The translations under genes and the position numbers were made by a program. A model generated the notes under the pieces. It was given only the letters and a program-made list of their open reading frames with translations. It was not told the DNA's origin and made no database searches. Shown one piece after another: positions 63,345-64,000 of a DNA stretch of 64,000 nucleotides; the stretch's first letter is position 1; the number at the start of each line of letters is the position of its first letter. This DNA comes from Ditylenchus dipsaci (lineage: Eukaryota; Nematoda; Chromadorea; Rhabditida; Anguinidae). Where the stretch lies: assembly GCA_004194705.1 (NCBI GenBank), contig SADC01000001.1:124001-188000 (forward strand). Direction: 5' to 3'.

Positions 63345-63885
63345 GGTGCGACACCGGCACCGGCCGCACCGGCTCCGGCACCGCCGGGACGGCTATCGAT
63401 TACCGACGGTCAATGCATTTTTTCGAAATTTTTGATCAAAATCGTCAATTTTCAGGCCAAAAGTTTCTGAAAAGTCGAACCTGAAACCAAAATCTCATCC
63501 TGAATCCGAATCCGTTGAGATCAGATCAAATTATTTTTTATAGACTGAGATACCCATTAAAATAAGTGAATGGTGCCAAATTCCTGATCCATCTACTCAA
63601 AATAGCTATATATCAGCCCATAAAAATTATTTCGATCTGATCTCAACGGATTCGGATTCAGGATGAGATTTTGGTATTGGGGTCGACTTTCCAGAAACTT
63701 TTGGCCTGAAAATTGACGATTTTGATCGAAAATTTCAAAAAAAAATTCATTGACCGTCGGTAATCGATATTTTACCCACCGCCGGTGCCGAAAATTTGAA
63801 AGCTGGTGCCTGGTGCGGTGCCCGGTGCCGAAATTTTCTAGGCCGGTGCCCGGTGCGGTGCCGGTGCCAAAATTCCAAGATTTAC
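63345..63885. repeat. Foldback with CACCGGTGCC-type ends, right tip hAT-like
   Basis: ACCGACGGTCAATGCATTTT, CGTCAATTTTCAGGCCAAAA and CCGAATCCGTTGAGATCAGA (63400-63525) pair with 63625-63770. GC-rich arrays of CCGGTGC/GGTGCCGGTGCC lie outside both arms. The right edge CAGTGCTGTAAATCTTGG (complement, ending 63894) looks like a hAT tip, but the left one is missing, so no duplication can be shown. Confidence 0.75.
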
Positions 63886-64000
63886 AGCACTGATGTCAAG
63901 CAGGATCGAAAAATATTCACGTGAACAATAAGTCTACAACAACAAAACCACCTTAAAGGATGGGGGAGGTACTTTATATACGCATCGCCTTGGTTCACAG

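Overview
This is a eukaryotic, animal chromosome fragment. It contains spliced genes, a nicotinic acetylcholine receptor subunit, a KH-domain RNA-binding protein, a cytochrome P450 relic and animal-type DNA transposons. Introns are either tiny (33, 49, 50, 50 and 53 bp where I could place both ends, with GT...TTTCAG or TTTTAG borders) or kilobases long and filled with repeats. DNA is AT-rich. I cannot name the species; an invertebrate with minimal introns and a very heavy DNA-transposon load fits. A 17-base N run and many one-base frame breaks near short homopolymers, in genes that otherwise splice in perfect phase, suggest an assembly that was not fully polished.

Layout. 0-0.5 kb: end of a receptor gene on the + strand. 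1.6-5.3 kb: nest of inverted-repeat elements, one carrying a two-exon pogo/CENP-B-type DNA-binding protein. 5.4-9.5 kb: a ~665-bp satellite, a 45-bp satellite, the N gap and a third array. 9.6-13.8 kb: hAT relics and a hAT element nested in a hAT element. 14.0-15.5 kb: a decayed gene with a triplicated exon. 17.5-20.0 kb: a P450 pseudogene broken by two hAT insertions. 20.5-23 kb: more nested inverted-repeat elements. 23.6-24.3 kb: 3' half of a hnRNP K-like gene (-). 25.8-27.4 kb: exons of two unidentified genes (-). 27.8-29.9 kb: a single-pass membrane protein gene (+). 30.6-32 kb: tandem repeats and a Helitron helicase remnant. 32.1-35.7 kb: a nearly complete MULE transposon with a seven-exon transposase (-). 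35.7-46.6 kb: nested pogo-like and hAT elements with a few gene exons, one resembling the PIF/Harbinger nuclease N-terminus. 47.6-61.0 kb: a long (-) strand gene for a Glu/Pro/Ala-rich, then Ser/Tyr/Arg-rich, cytoskeleton-like protein whose introns are packed with MITEs. 61-64 kb: a hAT derivative and a GC-rich foldback.

The main result is the transposon layer. Eleven elements have matching or near-matching 8-bp target duplications, diagnostic of hAT. At least twelve pieces start with CAGTC(A/G)A at a TA dinucleotide (pogo/Tigger-like). At least nine start with CCGTATTTCCTCTAATA at TA. Many of the hAT families share a near-identical tip (TAGGGTTG...) but carry different, mostly palindromic, subterminal motifs, which I suggest is a family-specific recognition code.
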